The notes: a model not told the origin generated them from the letters alone. DNA of 64,000 nt from Labia minor (GCA_963082975.1 OY720345.1:54976528-55040527), one strand, 5' to 3'. Numbered from the stretch's first letter, positions 23,640 to 35,795 are shown. A program made the numbers and translations.

Positions 23640-25535
23640 TTAGGAACGGACAATTTTTGGCCTTCCTCGCTTACTTAGAGGAACTACTGGAGTAGAACGC
23701 GTGTCGTGGCTTAGACGCAATGCTGATGTATGAGGGGGAACAAGTCCTTGAGTAAATAATTGTTTTTGAGTTTGTGGTGGCTCCATAACTCCTGGTGGGC
23801 CCCGATGGGCTCTCGGAGACCCCACCAGCTGTCTATATCGGACAGCAGGATCTTCTTTGCTGATATTGGTACCGTCCATGGGATCGACGGCCCTTTGCAG
23901 TCCATTCAAGCAACCGCCTGTGTTTATATGATGTTCAGCGAAAGCAGTTGGCTCTCCCCCTGGTTGAAAGACAGTTTCATGTTCTTTTAATAAATGGGCA
24001 AGTTTTATGTTCTGTTCCGCAGATAGCTGAATAGTGTTTTCAACAACAGTATTATTTTCTTCAGTGGTGCAGAGATTTTCTCGAATAAATTTGTATTTTC
24101 TCTTAGGATAATTATGAAAATACCAGCGATTGTTTCGCATATCTAATACTAAACCTGCTTTTCTGAGGAAGTCAAGACCTAATAGTGATCTATTTCCACT
24201 AACATTGGGTAGGAATATCATTTCTATATGTATTATTTTATTTTTGATTTTTACAGGAACTGTAGCTAATAACACGGAATGTATACGCTTTTTCCCGTCA
24301 GCTAGAGTTAAGGAAAGTTTTTCTACTTTAAAATGTTCTCCTCGTTGTCTTAAATAGCTGAGAAGACGCTGACCGCCAATTGAGCGAGTGGCCCCGCTGT
24401 CAACGCAAATAGAACCAGAAGCTTCATAGATGGAGGCTTCTATTAGAGCGAGTTTAGTATCTCCATTTGTAGTGACGTCACACTGCAAGGCGTGTGCGTT
24501 GGTAATTTCCTGATTCGGATTGCAAGTTGGACACCTAGGTTTGGTGACTCCTGGAGTTCCGCAGCCGTAGCAACGAATTATTGAAGAGTCAGTCTCTTCT
24601 TTTTGTTTTTCACGAGGTTGTGAGTTTTTAAAGGGTTTCCGATCATAATATTTCGATTTAGGGGGTTCGATAGATTTATTTGAAGTAATTGTTTTTGAAA
24701 ATGGGGCCCTTAAGTTATCATAGGAGTCGAATTTTTCTGCGAGATCGAGGGGATCTACCAATGTTTCCCAAGAGTCGAGGAAGTGATCTTTGCATTCGGA
24801 TGAACACTTTCTCTTCATTTGATCAGCTAGGATCAAATTTTTAAGTTGATCAAAATTTTCAATTTTTAGATCGGATAGCCAGGCTTCTAGATAACCGCGT
24901 AGATTGAAGTAAAAATCTTTCCAAGTGTTTTCCGATGTCTTCTTGGAGGTTGAGAAAAGTTTTCTTATTTTATCCGTAGTTAATTTAAATCGGTGAAGTA
25001 GGAGCTTCTTAATATGTTGATAGTCTTGGGCGACTTCATTTGGTTCTCTAATTATTAGAGTAGTAATATCTGTGGGTAAGACCGAAATAAGATAAGTGAC
25101 CCATGCATCCTCAGATATGCCAAGAAAATTCATTTGTCTTTCGAAAAGACGCAGATACGTATTAATATCGTCATCGTTAATTTTAAATAGAGGTAAGAAT
25201 TTCAATATATCTACTTTCGGTTGAAGTGGGGTTGGTGATTCTACCTGGTTCACTACGGTTTGAATTCGGAGTTTCTCTAGTTCAAATTGTCTTTCCTTCT
25301 CCTTTTCTCTTTCTTCTCGGTCTCTCTCTCTTTCTTCTTTTTCTTTTTCTTCTTTTTCCTTCCTATCCTCTATGATGGTCATAAGTAATTCCCGTGTAAG
25401 GTCTTCATCATAATCAGGCAATGATGTGATATCATTTTTTATATCGATCCTACGAGAATCTAAATTCATAACTATTCCTAATTCCTGTGCTAAAAGGATA
25501 AGATCCTCCTTTTTCCCTTTGCCGAAAAATGACAT
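23640..25535 (-). CDS. Gag-protease polyprotein of deleted gypsy element (631 aa)
   Basis: One uninterrupted frame starts at the ATG at 25535-25533, about 620 bp downstream of the primer site. Residues 57-92 are a charged Glu/Lys/Arg-rich coiled-coil. About 112-280 is a retrotransposon capsid-type Gag region (FLPLFKINDDDINTYLRLFE; DAWVTYLISVLP). C322, C325, C335 and C338 form a CX2CX9CX2C zinc-binding motif. A retropepsin follows, with the catalytic DSGA at 379-382 and the LLGLDFLRKAG element at 451-461. After AEHHINTG (533-540), where pol would enter reverse transcriptase, the sequence changes to a Pro/Arg-rich tail ending GRPKIVRS. I infer that RT, RNase H and integrase were lost by an in-frame deletion joining early pol to a late pol segment. 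It should assemble particles and cleave itself but cannot copy or integrate on its own. Confidence 0.92.
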   Translation of the reverse strand: MSFFGKGKKEDLILLAQELGIVMNLDSRRIDIKNDITSLPDYDEDLTRELLMTIIEDRKEKEEKEKEERERDREEREKEKERQFELEKLRIQTVVNQVESPTPLQPKVDILKFLPLFKINDDDINTYLRLFERQMNFLGISEDAWVTYLISVLPTDITTLIIREPNEVAQDYQHIKKLLLHRFKLTTDKIRKLFSTSKKTSENTWKDFYFNLRGYLEAWLSDLKIENFDQLKNLILADQMKRKCSSECKDHFLDSWETLVDPLDLAEKFDSYDNLRAPFSKTITSNKSIEPPKSKYYDRKPFKNSQPREKQKEETDSSIIRCYGCGTPGVTKPRCPTCNPNQEITNAHALQCDVTTNGDTKLALIEASIYEASGSICVDSGATRSIGGQRLLSYLRQRGEHFKVEKLSLTLADGKKRIHSVLLATVPVKIKNKIIHIEMIFLPNVSGNRSLLGLDFLRKAGLVLDMRNNRWYFHNYPKRKYKFIRENLCTTEENNTVVENTIQLSAEQNIKLAHLLKEHETVFQPGGEPTAFAEHHINTGGCLNGLQRAVDPMDGTNISKEDPAVRYRQLVGSPRAHRGPPGVMEPPQTQKQLFTQGLVPPHTSALRLSHDTRSTPVVPLSKRGRPKIVRS

Positions 25536-26135
25536 TTTTAATAGGATAATTAAATTTAATGTTAACCAAAGAGAAATAAAAAAAATTAATTAATTAATCA
25601 AAATTAAAAGTTATTTAGTCGCGTACAATTGAATTATACAATGTTTAATTATAAAATAAGATAATTGAAATATAATTTAAAATATGTAAAAGTATTTAAA
25701 TATTTGAAAATATAGTGATATTTTATCAATTTTATTAATTCATTAATTTAAATATAATGTAGTTGAATAAAATTTAAAAATTAAAAAAAAATTACAAATT
25801 AAACATATAAATTAATTGATTATAATTAATAATAATATTAATATATTCAAACTATTTTTATTGAATTAGAATTAAATAGATAAATATTCTATTTGTTAGA
25901 TAAATGTGAAAATTAAAAATAAAAAAAAAATTAACAAGTGTTAAATATATTATTATAATAGACAAGGAGATATGATTTATTTAAATTTAAAGTATAAAAG
26001 TAAAAGTTTTAAATTTTTATTTTATTAATTAAATATTAAATTGTACTATAAGTCCGTTGAGATGAAAAAGTGATGATACTGCTCACCAAAGATGAATAAT
26101 GTACTTTTCTCAGGAGCCGTGGTGTACTAATCGGG
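25536..26135 (-). other. AT-rich leader of the gypsy element
   Basis: About 600 bp between primer site and gag start, more AT-rich than the LTRs and with no ORF. This is where packaging and translation signals would be expected, but I see no specific motif. Confidence 0.6.
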
Positions 26136-26153
26136 CCTCAGGTTGGGCTGCCA
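26136..26153 (-). other. tRNA primer-binding site of the gypsy element
   Basis: Three bases inside the 5' LTR, the minus strand reads TGGCAGCCCAACCTGAGG. It starts with TGG, as needed to pair with the CCA of a tRNA 3' end. I cannot say which tRNA. The first 12 bases also occur inside the LTR 40 bp away. Confidence 0.8.
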
Positions 26154-26156
26154 CTT

Positions 26157-27053
26157 TGTAAGGAACTAATCGAGCCAAACGTTGGGCTGCCACTTTGTAA
26201 GGAGGACCGTTTCAAGTTGGGGTCACTTTGTAGACGATCCTCTTACGTTGGGTGCCAATTTATAAGGGGATCTAAGTATGGGGCACTTGTAATGACCCAC
26301 GATGACCGTGAATTGTTAATTATGTTAAGTTATTGATGGGCGCCAACTTTGGATATCCCAAAGTATAAAATAGTGTTGAAAAATTAAGGGAAAAGGGAAA
26401 ACACAATAATAATGTTCACATTAATTTACTTTAATTAAATAGATAAAAATTAACAAATTAAATATACAAATTTTAAATAGAAAAATAAGAAAATGTAATT
26501 CACTAATATCACTGGAATTAGCGGAAATAATTATCACAGGGGGTGATGATAAGGATTATACACAAATAATTATATCATGGGACGTGATAAGTATAGGTTA
26601 TATCAGGATGATATCACTTGTTCGACTGTATCACAGGGTGTGATAAAAATGATTATGTACAAAATAATTATATCACGGGACGTGATAAATACCAGGTCAT
26701 ATCGGGATGATATCACTAGTTAAACTGTATCACAGGGTGTGATAATAAAAATGATTATATACAAAATAATTATATCACGGGACGTGATAAATACAGGTCA
26801 TATCAGGATGATATCTCACTAGTTCCACTGTCCATTCTCAACTGTTAAAAAATATTAAAACTTGGAGGGATGGATCCTCCCCTTATGTCGAAATATCTCT
26901 ATATATATATTACATTTTAAGAATAATGCGACCAAATAACTTTGTTAAAAAAATAGGGGAATATAAAAACAAAATAAACTAAAAAATAGATAAACAAAAT
27001 AAAATGTATAATAAAAAAAAATAACTAAGAATATAAATACTTTGTCCGTTACA
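26157..27053 (-). repeat. 5' LTR of the gypsy element
   Basis: Same length and sequence as 22699-23595 except T at 26578 instead of C. On the minus strand it begins TGTAACGGAC and ends TTCCTTACA. It carries the promoter for the element, but I could not assign a TATA box with confidence. Confidence 0.95.
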
Positions 27054-27057
27054 ATGT

Positions 27058-30000
27058 GAATTTAAAAGTATTGAAAGTTTAATTTCTTTATTTTCTTTTA
27101 ACTAACTGAGCCACAGTAACAAGAGGCTGAATAAGCTAATATCTATATAAATTATTAATTAAAAATAAAAACTACTCCAAGAATATCTAAGTGCGATATT
27201 AATGAAGTCATTTGATTAAATTATAATTAAATTATCTTCTTCTATAATCTCACCCTCGGCACAGTTAAGTAGAAAACTGACTTTCCCTCCACTGACGAAA
27301 TGTATGTATATTAAATTAGGAAATTCGATATCTGAAAATTATCCTAACTCAACTGTAGTCTCTTCTTGCCACCTCTATAATCTCACTCACTATTCTTATC
27401 AGATTTTCCTTTCCTTTTTAACTAAAAACGACCCCCCAGGCTGAAGAGTTATAGAAATGAAAATTAATTCGCTGAATTTCAAAAGACGCCCTGGGATAGA
27501 AAAGTCTTTGCCATCCGCTTCTCTACTCTACAGCCTGTTTCTTCCTCACTAACTCTTTGGAATGTTAAACTTGATAACCAACCCCTTCCAACAAGGCCCA
27601 CACTCTCACACTTTCACCATTCCTCCCCATCCTCCATGCACCATTCTTATTATTTTTATATTTCTTATCTTCTATGCCTATATCTTTACGATTCTTTTTT
27701 TTTATCTCTTAAACTAAATTAAAATTCCAAAAAGTAGAGAAGTTTTTTTTCTTTCCTACTCCTCTATTTTTTTTTCTTTTTTTTTTTTGCGTTTCTCTTT
27801 ACCTTCATCTGGCCTCGACAAACAAACATTTTTGTCTAGATTTGATTTAACTTTAATTAAAATACACTTTGCAAATATAAATTCTTTTTTTTTCTCTTTT
27901 CTCTTAAAAGTTTTTTGGTAAATTTTAATTACTTTATTTGTTTTGTTTATTTTTTTTTAAAAGAAAAGTACTTGAGAATCTTGTTTATGTTTTCTTTTTT
28001 TTTTTTATTTTTGTGTTTTTTTTTTCTTCATTGGGAAAACATGTTTTTATTCAATAGTTGAAAATTTAGATTAAAATTATTCACCTCAATAAGCTCTGTG
28101 ATTTGTATTGCTAAGGATTGATCTTCTTTCGTAAATCGAAATGGAAGAGTATAAAAAAGGGGTACTGGAATACCAACGGAGTTTATATTTATATATTGTT
28201 GGCTGATCAGTCATTTCAAAAGATAAAGATATTTCTTAAAAATTCCCTATTCTTTTTTCTTCCAATCATTTACTTCAACTTCAGTTACCATTTTAATTAA
28301 AATTTGGAACACAAGTTAATTTGAATAAAATTTTTTTATTATTAATAATACATTTCCAATGGTTAAAATTTCAATTAAATTAAATAAAAATTAAATATAA
28401 TAAATTTCATATTGTTGAATATTTTCACAAATTTCATTCATCAAATTAATATCCCTTTCCTAATTAAATAATCTCTGTTACGATTTCAAATTATAGAAAA
28501 TAAAGTAATTATAATAAATCTTCTCAAAATTCAAACAATAAATGTTCTTAGGGAATGGATCTAATGAACACTTATACAAAAATAAAATAAAAATTATTAA
28601 CTAATAAACTTCATCATTCTCTTTGAAAATTAAAATTAAAATATCAATATACAAAAGATAAACTATTTTTCTTTTAAGTTAGGTAATATATATTATATTT
28701 TTAATATTTTTATAATATTTTTAATCACTTTTTCTTCTTCACCATTGAAAGAAGTAGTTTTAATAGATATTAATTATAATTGATAAAGTTTAAAGAGAGA
28801 AAATGGATTCCAATTTTATAGACATTTGACTTAAAATTAAGAATCTTTTGTAATTATAGAAGATACATAGAATAGAGTACTTTATTTAAACGAATTAATT
28901 CATTTGAAAAGTTCATAAAGTCAAAGATCTTCAATTTGAAAATCTTAGATCGATAACAATATTAATTTCAACTAAAATACAAATTAATATATTTCTATAT
29001 AATATTTTCATTCCTTTTATTATATTTTAGAAATACATTTCACAATACTATTTGTGTCCGATAGGAGGGTTAATTGGGTTAGTGAGACTGTACAAGGAAT
29101 TTTGGGTTGTAATGACAGCTACCGATCCATCTAAATTAATAATAATTAATCTTTTAGATCTAAAATACTTTGTCAATGTACAACGCACAATACATTAACA
29201 AAAACATCTATAATAAATGTGATTAACTTATTTCATTTTTTCACTGGCTTAATAAAAAAAAATAAATAAATAATTTTTAAAATTCTTCATTTATTCATTT
29301 AATCAGTATGATTATTTTTTGATATTATGTAATAAATATTTATTTATATTGAAAATAATTAAGCCTAAAATATTAAACATTGGTTTTACAGTTTGTATTC
29401 ATTGTTTTTCACAAATATATTTATTCATTAAATGTGTCAAAATATATGAATAATTTTACTAATAAATCACAAAGTATCAAAGGGAAAAACAGATTTTACA
29501 TATATGCAATATTTTGGATCAATATAATAAGTTAGTTGGAATAATAATATAATAATATAATATAATATAATATTCATATAAGACTTTCAGAAATATGTAA
29601 TCAAAAATTTTATAAAAGAACAAATTGATAGATGTTTAATTATTTTCTCTTTCAAAAAAGTTTGAATTGATTATAATAAGAAGGAAATAAAATTACTTAC
29701 CCCCATTGAGGTGTCATTCTAATTGTAAGTATAATTTGTCTAATAATAAGAGAAAAAAAAATTCAGGCCCAAAATTCAAGGATAAATGATTTAAAAAACT
29801 TTAATGAAAAATGAAATGTGACGGGAACAGGCAATACTCTAATGATATTTATACTTTCTAAGTAACTTTATCTAGTTAGAAAATTACTAAAATTATGAAA
29901 AATAAAACTCTTAATTAATATTTAAATATATTCATATAAAATTAATTAATCATTTTGAGAAAAACATTTTTATAGAATATTTTCAAAAACTAAAAATCAA

Positions 30001-30130
30001 GTGTATTTATATTTTTTAAAAGATTGTAAGGTCTAGGTAAAAGCATTTGATTTTGTAATATATAGGTATATAAATTCAATAAAAAGAACAAAATAAAAAG
30101 TCTCCCTTCTATAATTGGAAGTTTAGTTTA
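27058..30130. other. AT-rich stretch with T-rich tracts
   Basis: 27240-27660 is GC-richer and complex, with no coding sense; it may be a regulatory or conserved non-coding block. 27690-28030 is dominated by T runs with interspersed C. A small GC-richer patch near 29045-29130 is unassigned. No gene is visible. Confidence 0.55.
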
Positions 30131-30320
30131 ATTTTTTTTTTTTTTCTTTTTTTTTTTTGTCAGTTCCCTTCAATTCTAGATATTCTTGCACCCTCATGTA
30201 TGTGTCAGCTGACAAAAGGTAAGGGGAGATTGAACCTCCGCTCTCCCCTAAGCACCCGCAGCAAGTTCACTCATTGGGCAGGCATGCTATTAGCAGGATA
30301 TTGAAACCTCCCGAACCCAC
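30131..30320 (-). repeat. SINE-like block with tRNA-type B box and poly(A) tail
   Basis: On the minus strand, a B-box-like GGTTCAATCTCC lies at about 30238-30227. An A-box-like TGCCCAATGAG is upstream at about 30279, and an A-rich tail is at 30158-30131. This is the layout of a tRNA-derived SINE. On the plus strand the same DNA reads as a pyrimidine tract, TTTGTCAG (AG at 30162-30163), 55 nt, then AAAAG|GTAAGG (GT at 30219-30220), i.e. a credible internal exon. SINE exonisation and a real small exon are both possible. Confidence 0.45.
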
Positions 30321-33076
30321 CCTTAACTTTCACTCTACGGTTTTTGCTTTGGTCTAAGACACCTCTTGATCTCTCTAGCCCCCTGTAAGATGGGAAACCC
30401 TCCTCTTCTTTCTTTTCTAGAACCACCCACCACAATGGCCAACAAGGAAGGATCCCTCTAAGCCGGTTCTAAGCTTTACTATATAAGTCTTCATGTTCGG
30501 TTTCTGAAGGGTGGCAGAGGATCAAATGCAACGAAAATACCACGTGATTTATTATCCACTTTACTTGGTTGCTAATTCCAGATGGATTTTCGCCAATTAG
30601 AAAAGATATCCATTTTCAATATATATTAATTAGTATAAGAGGATAATAGGGATATTTTTACATACACACACATACACTCATCAACATATAGCTTTACATA
30701 TAATTTTTTTTTTTATGGATAAAGAATCCAATTACTTAACATAAATAAATTAAATCTTTTTAATTGAATTTCGAAACTTAATGATAAAGGTTATATTTTT
30801 AATTATAAATGCATTTTGGGCATATATATAGATATAGATATATATAAAATATATATGGTAAAAAAAGATCAATAAGTATCATTCAAAATGGACACAAAAG
30901 ATAGTTAGTATATTAATAATACTATTCTTTATTTTTATAAGGTTTTAGATGAATGGCCTTGAACAAAAAAAAAAAAAAATAAATAAAAACCTGTAGTATA
31001 GGGATATAAAAAAATATGAAAGCATAAACGTGCTCATAAATTATGAATCCCCATCTTACTTTTTGCGATAAACTTTTAAATGACTTCAGTAACTGAAACT
31101 TCTAGGTGAGAGTTAACCCAGTGGATGAATGAGTTTTTTTTTTAATATATGATGATTTCGTATTCAATAGCACACACATAGAAAATTTTTAAAATAAAAT
31201 CTCTTAGAAATAGTATAAAATATATATCTGATTTTTGTTATATATTAAAAAATATTTAATTTCATTATAGGATGATTCATAGGATGAAAATAAAAATACT
31301 ATGTTGATGGTTTTACAATCTAATTTTCTTTTATAAATAATAATAATAATAATATTTATAACGATGAGAGATTCATTTTTTTCGATTTTTAGTTTTTTTA
31401 AAATTTAATTATTTACAATAATTAATAATTTTTAAAAAAATTTATAGTAATTTTTCATATAATTGAAAATTTTTTATTTAACTATTCGTGATATCTTAAA
31501 TAATAACTTTTTTACAAAATTATAATGAGTTTACTAATTCATTACCAAATGAGTATTATAAGAATTTGTTAAAATTAATCTGAACAAATGGTAATTTGTG
31601 GCTAGAAATTCTTAACAATAATACTAGATCTGTCGGAAATTCTTGGTTTTAATTCGTTTCAATTCAAAAAAATAAAAATATACAAGTAAATATGTTGTTA
31701 CTAAATTCCTAAATTGATTGCCAGGCTAGAATATCATAAAATTTAATATAATATACTAAATAAATCCCGAAGAATGATTACTAAACTTTGATCTCGATGG
31801 ATAAAATCACTTTAAAATAAAATAAAAATAATTTCACTGATTGAAAATTATCTTAACATCCTTTGTACTTTAATGGAATTGATTTTATAATATACGAGAA
31901 CTAACACCATTTTGGTGGAAAAACAGCAAAAGTGTATTGAATATTCATTATAAAAATTTTGTTTTGTTTTGATCTGATGAAAGGATATTTCATCTAAAAA
32001 AAGAACAAAAGGGTGTTAAAATAAATACTAAAAACACTAGATGAGTATTTTAATCATCCATGTCAAATTTAATAATTCAAATAAGATTTTAGCAATTATC
32101 TCTATAAATAGGATTTTTCCCAACTGCTTAATACTATAATTAGATTTATTTCAAGAATCTTGTGCTTGTTTTTGTTTTGTTTAATTTAATCCTTGTGATT
32201 CTTATTAAAAATGCCTTTCCTACATGAAAAAATAAATAAATAAATAAACATGAACTTTTTGAAATTTGAAATAAAATATAACAAACTCAGTATTTTTATT
32301 ATTATTTTTTTGTTTTAAATAGCAATTTATTTTTATTTTTTTATTACTCTCGAGAGAATTAAATGAAGAGAATGGGAAGAGGGGGGGGGATTGAAGAAGG
32401 AGTTGTTTGTTTTATTTTGAAATTTAATCTTTGTTAGAGCATGTTTACTTTCTCTTAGTCATTGAAATGTAATGATATTCAAATAACGAAGCACACCCAT
32501 TTTATTGGGATTTATATTTATTTCCAAAATAGAATTGTATATTTGAATATTGTTTTTTTGTTCTTATTGATCCCATTAGGTGACTCAAAATACATTCAAT
32601 TAATTGAATACTTCAACACATTAAATATATAAATAGGAAATGTGTTTGATAATCAAGGAAAATTTATGTGTATTTACATACACTAATTTGAATAATGCCC
32701 AGCGAATTGAGAAAAGGGTTCGTTGCATGAGCAATACAAATCTTATTAGGAAAGGAGCTACCCAGGGGGATGGGGAAGGGTAGGTGAAGAGAAAGGGGAG
32801 TGAATAGAAATGGGTAGAGAGGATTTAGTTTGTGGTCAAATTGGCAGAGGAATGGAGTGTAAAAGGGTCGCGTTTAAAAGGTCTCCGGTGAAACGAAGCA
32901 CCAAGAGGGTGGTTGGTAGTGGATGGAGGGGGAGAAACAGGTCTGTTGGTGCTTTATTTAAATGTAAAGTCTTTTGACATATAGAAAGAATTTATATTTC
33001 TAATTGGCTTCCTTTATATACGAAATAGATAATAAATTATTGAATGAAATGAACAAGTAAAGGATTATAGACGTTT

Positions 33077-33080
<4 letters not shown>
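30321..33080. other. AT-rich spacer with GC-richer blocks
   Basis: 30321-30600 continues the GC-richer DNA next to the SINE-like block and holds only tiny ORFs. 32340-32960 is a purine-rich, GC-richer block with no coding sense. The remainder is AT-rich and featureless. Confidence 0.5.

Positions 33081-33132
<52 letters not shown>
33081..33132. repeat. (TA)n microsatellite
   Basis: About 26 uninterrupted TA units next to the candidate solo LTR. A minus-strand frame of alternating Tyr and Ile across it is an artefact of the repeat. Confidence 0.97.
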
Positions 33133-33136
<4 letters not shown>

Positions 33137-33601
33137 GGGTTGGTGGCTTCAATAGTGAAGAAGATGTATTAAAAAATATCGTTTTTGTTGAAAAATGTAG
33201 CAAAAAATATATCGTTTTTATTGAAAAGTGTAGCAAAAAATATATCGTTTTTGTTTAGAAATATATACACAGGAAAAAATAAACGTCTTGGAAATCTTCG
33301 GATATTGTCGTCGGTCTTCGGATATGTTCGTCGTTCTTCTTAACGTCTTGAATCACAACTGACAACTGCTCAACTGCCAACTACCCAACTGCTACTGCCC
33401 AACTGCTACTGCCCTCAGCTAGCCTGTTTCACGACTTTTTATATCCGGCTGGTGACATCTAGGCGGAGTGGTGGGGACTCTCGACGACTAATCGCGTGTT
33501 AGGCGCTGAACGAAGACCCAATAGATGGCTCGCTTATTATTGCCAATCGTAGGCTTCTAAGAGGGGGTAGCGAGGTTTTAAATATATGTCCCAGCGCAAC
33601 A
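33133..33601 (-). mobile_element. Candidate solo LTR, ~469 bp
   Basis: Read on the minus strand, the block starts TGTTGCGCTGGGAC and ends CCAACCCTACA, with TG...CA ends. It contains a TATA box (GGATATAAAAAG) about 160 bp from the start and later an AATAAA-type poly(A) signal. It ends with about three tandem 31-33-bp units containing ACGATATATTTTTTGC (33163-33262). It is GC-richer than the flanks. No target duplication could be confirmed because one flank is the (TA)n repeat, and no internal region is present. Confidence 0.45.
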
Positions 33602-33920
33602 TGAATTTGCTTAGTCGCTCCGAGAACATCTTCATGAGAAAATAATAAAATAAATTTCATTTTTTTTTTCAGATCCTATATATATATAGATATATAGATA
33701 TATAAATCTCAATTATCTCTCCTTCTCTCTATACTACTATATGTTCTATTAAAATTCACTTTAAATATCACTGTCAATTCAATCTAAAAGGATCAAAGCG
33801 GAGAAAAAATATTCAATAGACAATTTTGTTTCTCTTAATTTCATATTTTTTAAAAGATTTCCTTTAACCAGAATTGATTGGAATTATATAAAGTCAAAGT
33901 TAAACATTCGATATTAGATT

Positions 33921-33924
33921 TATA

Positions 33925-33984
<60 letters not shown>
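33921..33984. repeat. (TA)n microsatellite
   Basis: A long TA repeat interrupted once by TG near 33929-33931. No other signal lies around it. Confidence 0.95.
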
Positions 33985-33989
<5 letters not shown>

Positions 33990-34825
33990 CTTTGAGTAAA
34001 GAAAGGTTTTTGAATTTATGAAATTAAAAAAAAACAAATACATTACTTCTATTCATAGTTTTAGAGTTGATAAAATTGGAAAAATATCGTTTGAATAAAA
34101 AATCTAATTATGTTAAAAATATGATATTAAAAAAGCTTTTGCGAAATATCTTTAAAGTTCTTCGATTTAGTTACTTGGTGGGACTCTTTTTAATTTTATT
34201 TCCTTTGAAAAAGCTGGAGATATTATATTATATACTAGTATGTTAAGTTTTAATATCTATTAATAAATTATAAGTTATCTTATAATTATGTAAACTTAAT
34301 TTCTTAGATTACTCTTCCACTCTCTCCCTCTCAGATAACAGTTTGGAAAATTTATTAATAAAGGATTTTATTATTAAGATTAATTTTTATGAGGTCATAT
34401 AAATAAATAAGTACAAAATATATTTAGTTTATTGATTGCTAAATCACTATTTATCACAAATTATAATTAATTATAAGGTAAAATTTTAAAATATGAAATT
34501 CAGAACAAATATATTATAAATTATAACTACTACTAAGTGTTAAAAAGAGTATTTATTAAACTAAAACTTTTATTTTTTATTTATTATTACCATCTAACTA
34601 CTAGTTTAGCTAATAAGTAATTTTATTTTATTACATTAAATGTATTATATTTATTTATTTTATTTATTTATTATTATTACATCCCTATATTCACATAGGT
34701 GTTTGTTTTCCTTATTTTTTTCCCCCTCTCAATAAGGTAAAACTAAAACTTATTGTAAAATTAAATAAAATTAATTTAATGATATATGTAAATAAATAAT
34801 TAAAAAAGTAATTTTAAAAATTATA

Positions 34826-35795
34826 AATTGGAATTGAATATTTCTGTTCCCCAACTTTTTGTAGACTTTACAAAAGCATATGACTCAATAGACCGGGAAA
34901 AACTTTTTCAAATCTTGATCTTAATTGGAATGCCAAAAAAACTAGTACGTATGATTCAAATTTGTCTTGTCGGTAGTAAAGGAAGAGTAAGATGCGGGAA
35001 TCAACTATCAGAAACTTTCGAAATTCGAAATGGGTTAAAACAAGGAGATGCATTATCACCAATTTTATTTAATTTAGTTCTGGAATATGTAATTAGACAA
35101 ATTGGGGAGAAGTCAAACGGAATCGAATTAAACAAAAAAATTCAATTATTAGGTTACGCAGACGATTTAAATATAATAGGAGATTCGGCAATTGTAATTA
35201 TAGATAGCGTAGAAAAATTAATTGAAACAGGAAAAGAGGTGGGATTGGAAATTAATAGTAAGACAAAGTATTTAGTTACAGGGAGGAATAGTATATAGAT
35301 ATACAAGATATAGAATTTGAAAATAGGTTCTGTGATAACGAAAGATAATAATATTCGAGATGAGTTTAAAGCGAGGTTACAATCGGGAAACGCCTGTTAT
35401 CATGCAATAAAGGGGCTTATCGCGTCAAAATTATTATTAAAGGGGATAAAAATTAAAATATAAAAAACAATTATTTTACCGGTTGTATTATATGGATGTG
35501 AGGCATGGTCTATGACCTTAGGTGACGAGAGTAGATTTAGAGTATTTGAGGATAGGATTCTGCGAAGCATTAATGGCCAAAGAAAGATGAGGTCACCGGG
35601 GAATGGGAGGTTTTATACCAAGTGGGTAACGTCCACTTGGAAGACCAAGGACACGGTGGGTGGAAAGAATGTGAGAGAGATGGGAGAGGATAGGGACTGG
35701 AAGGTTGTAACTTAGAATAAGAATACTTGGAGGGGTGTGGTTGCTGCGGCTAAGAACTTTCGAGTTCCGTAGAGCCACAGAGATAGAATATTATA
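34826..35795 (+). pseudogene. RTE-like LINE, reverse transcriptase C-half and 3' end (copy A)
   Basis: This is the best LINE copy in the window. An intact stretch of about 156 codons (34828-35298) holds RT motif A (FVDFTKAYDSI), motif B (GLKQGDALSPILFNL) and the catalytic YADD box in LLGYADDLNIIG. A stop follows ITGRN-like sequence. The maturase-like and C-terminal segments continue in broken frames (NNIRDEF, NACYHA, VVLYGCEAWSMTL, GGKNVREMGEDR) to the end CGTAGAGCCACAGAGATAGA. The 5' half, including the endonuclease, is absent, so it is a typical 5'-truncated insertion. Motif order and the short microsatellite-like tail suggest an RTE-type clade; that assignment is inference. Confidence 0.88.

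Larger units (their letters stand above)
22699..27053 (-). mobile_element. Young, internally deleted Ty3/gypsy LTR retrotransposon
   Basis: Two 897-bp direct repeats (22699-23595 and 26157-27053) start TGTAAGG and end GTTACA, forming TG...CA ends, and flank a 2561-bp interior. A 4-bp target duplication ATGT lies outside them (22695-22698 and 27054-27057). The coding strand is minus, so the 5' LTR is at the right. A primer-binding site, a polypurine tract and one gag-protease frame are all in the expected places. The LTRs differ at one visible position (C at 23120, T at 26578), so the insertion is very recent. RT, RNase H and integrase are missing, so it needs enzymes from a full-length relative. 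Confidence 0.95.

Noticed and set aside
23711-24357. Several 60-76-codon frames inside the gypsy element
   Set aside because: Other-frame shadows of the intact gag-protease coding sequence.
33000-33236. Minus-strand frame with a long Tyr-Ile run
   Set aside because: It is simply the translation of a (TA)n microsatellite plus tandem units of the candidate LTR.
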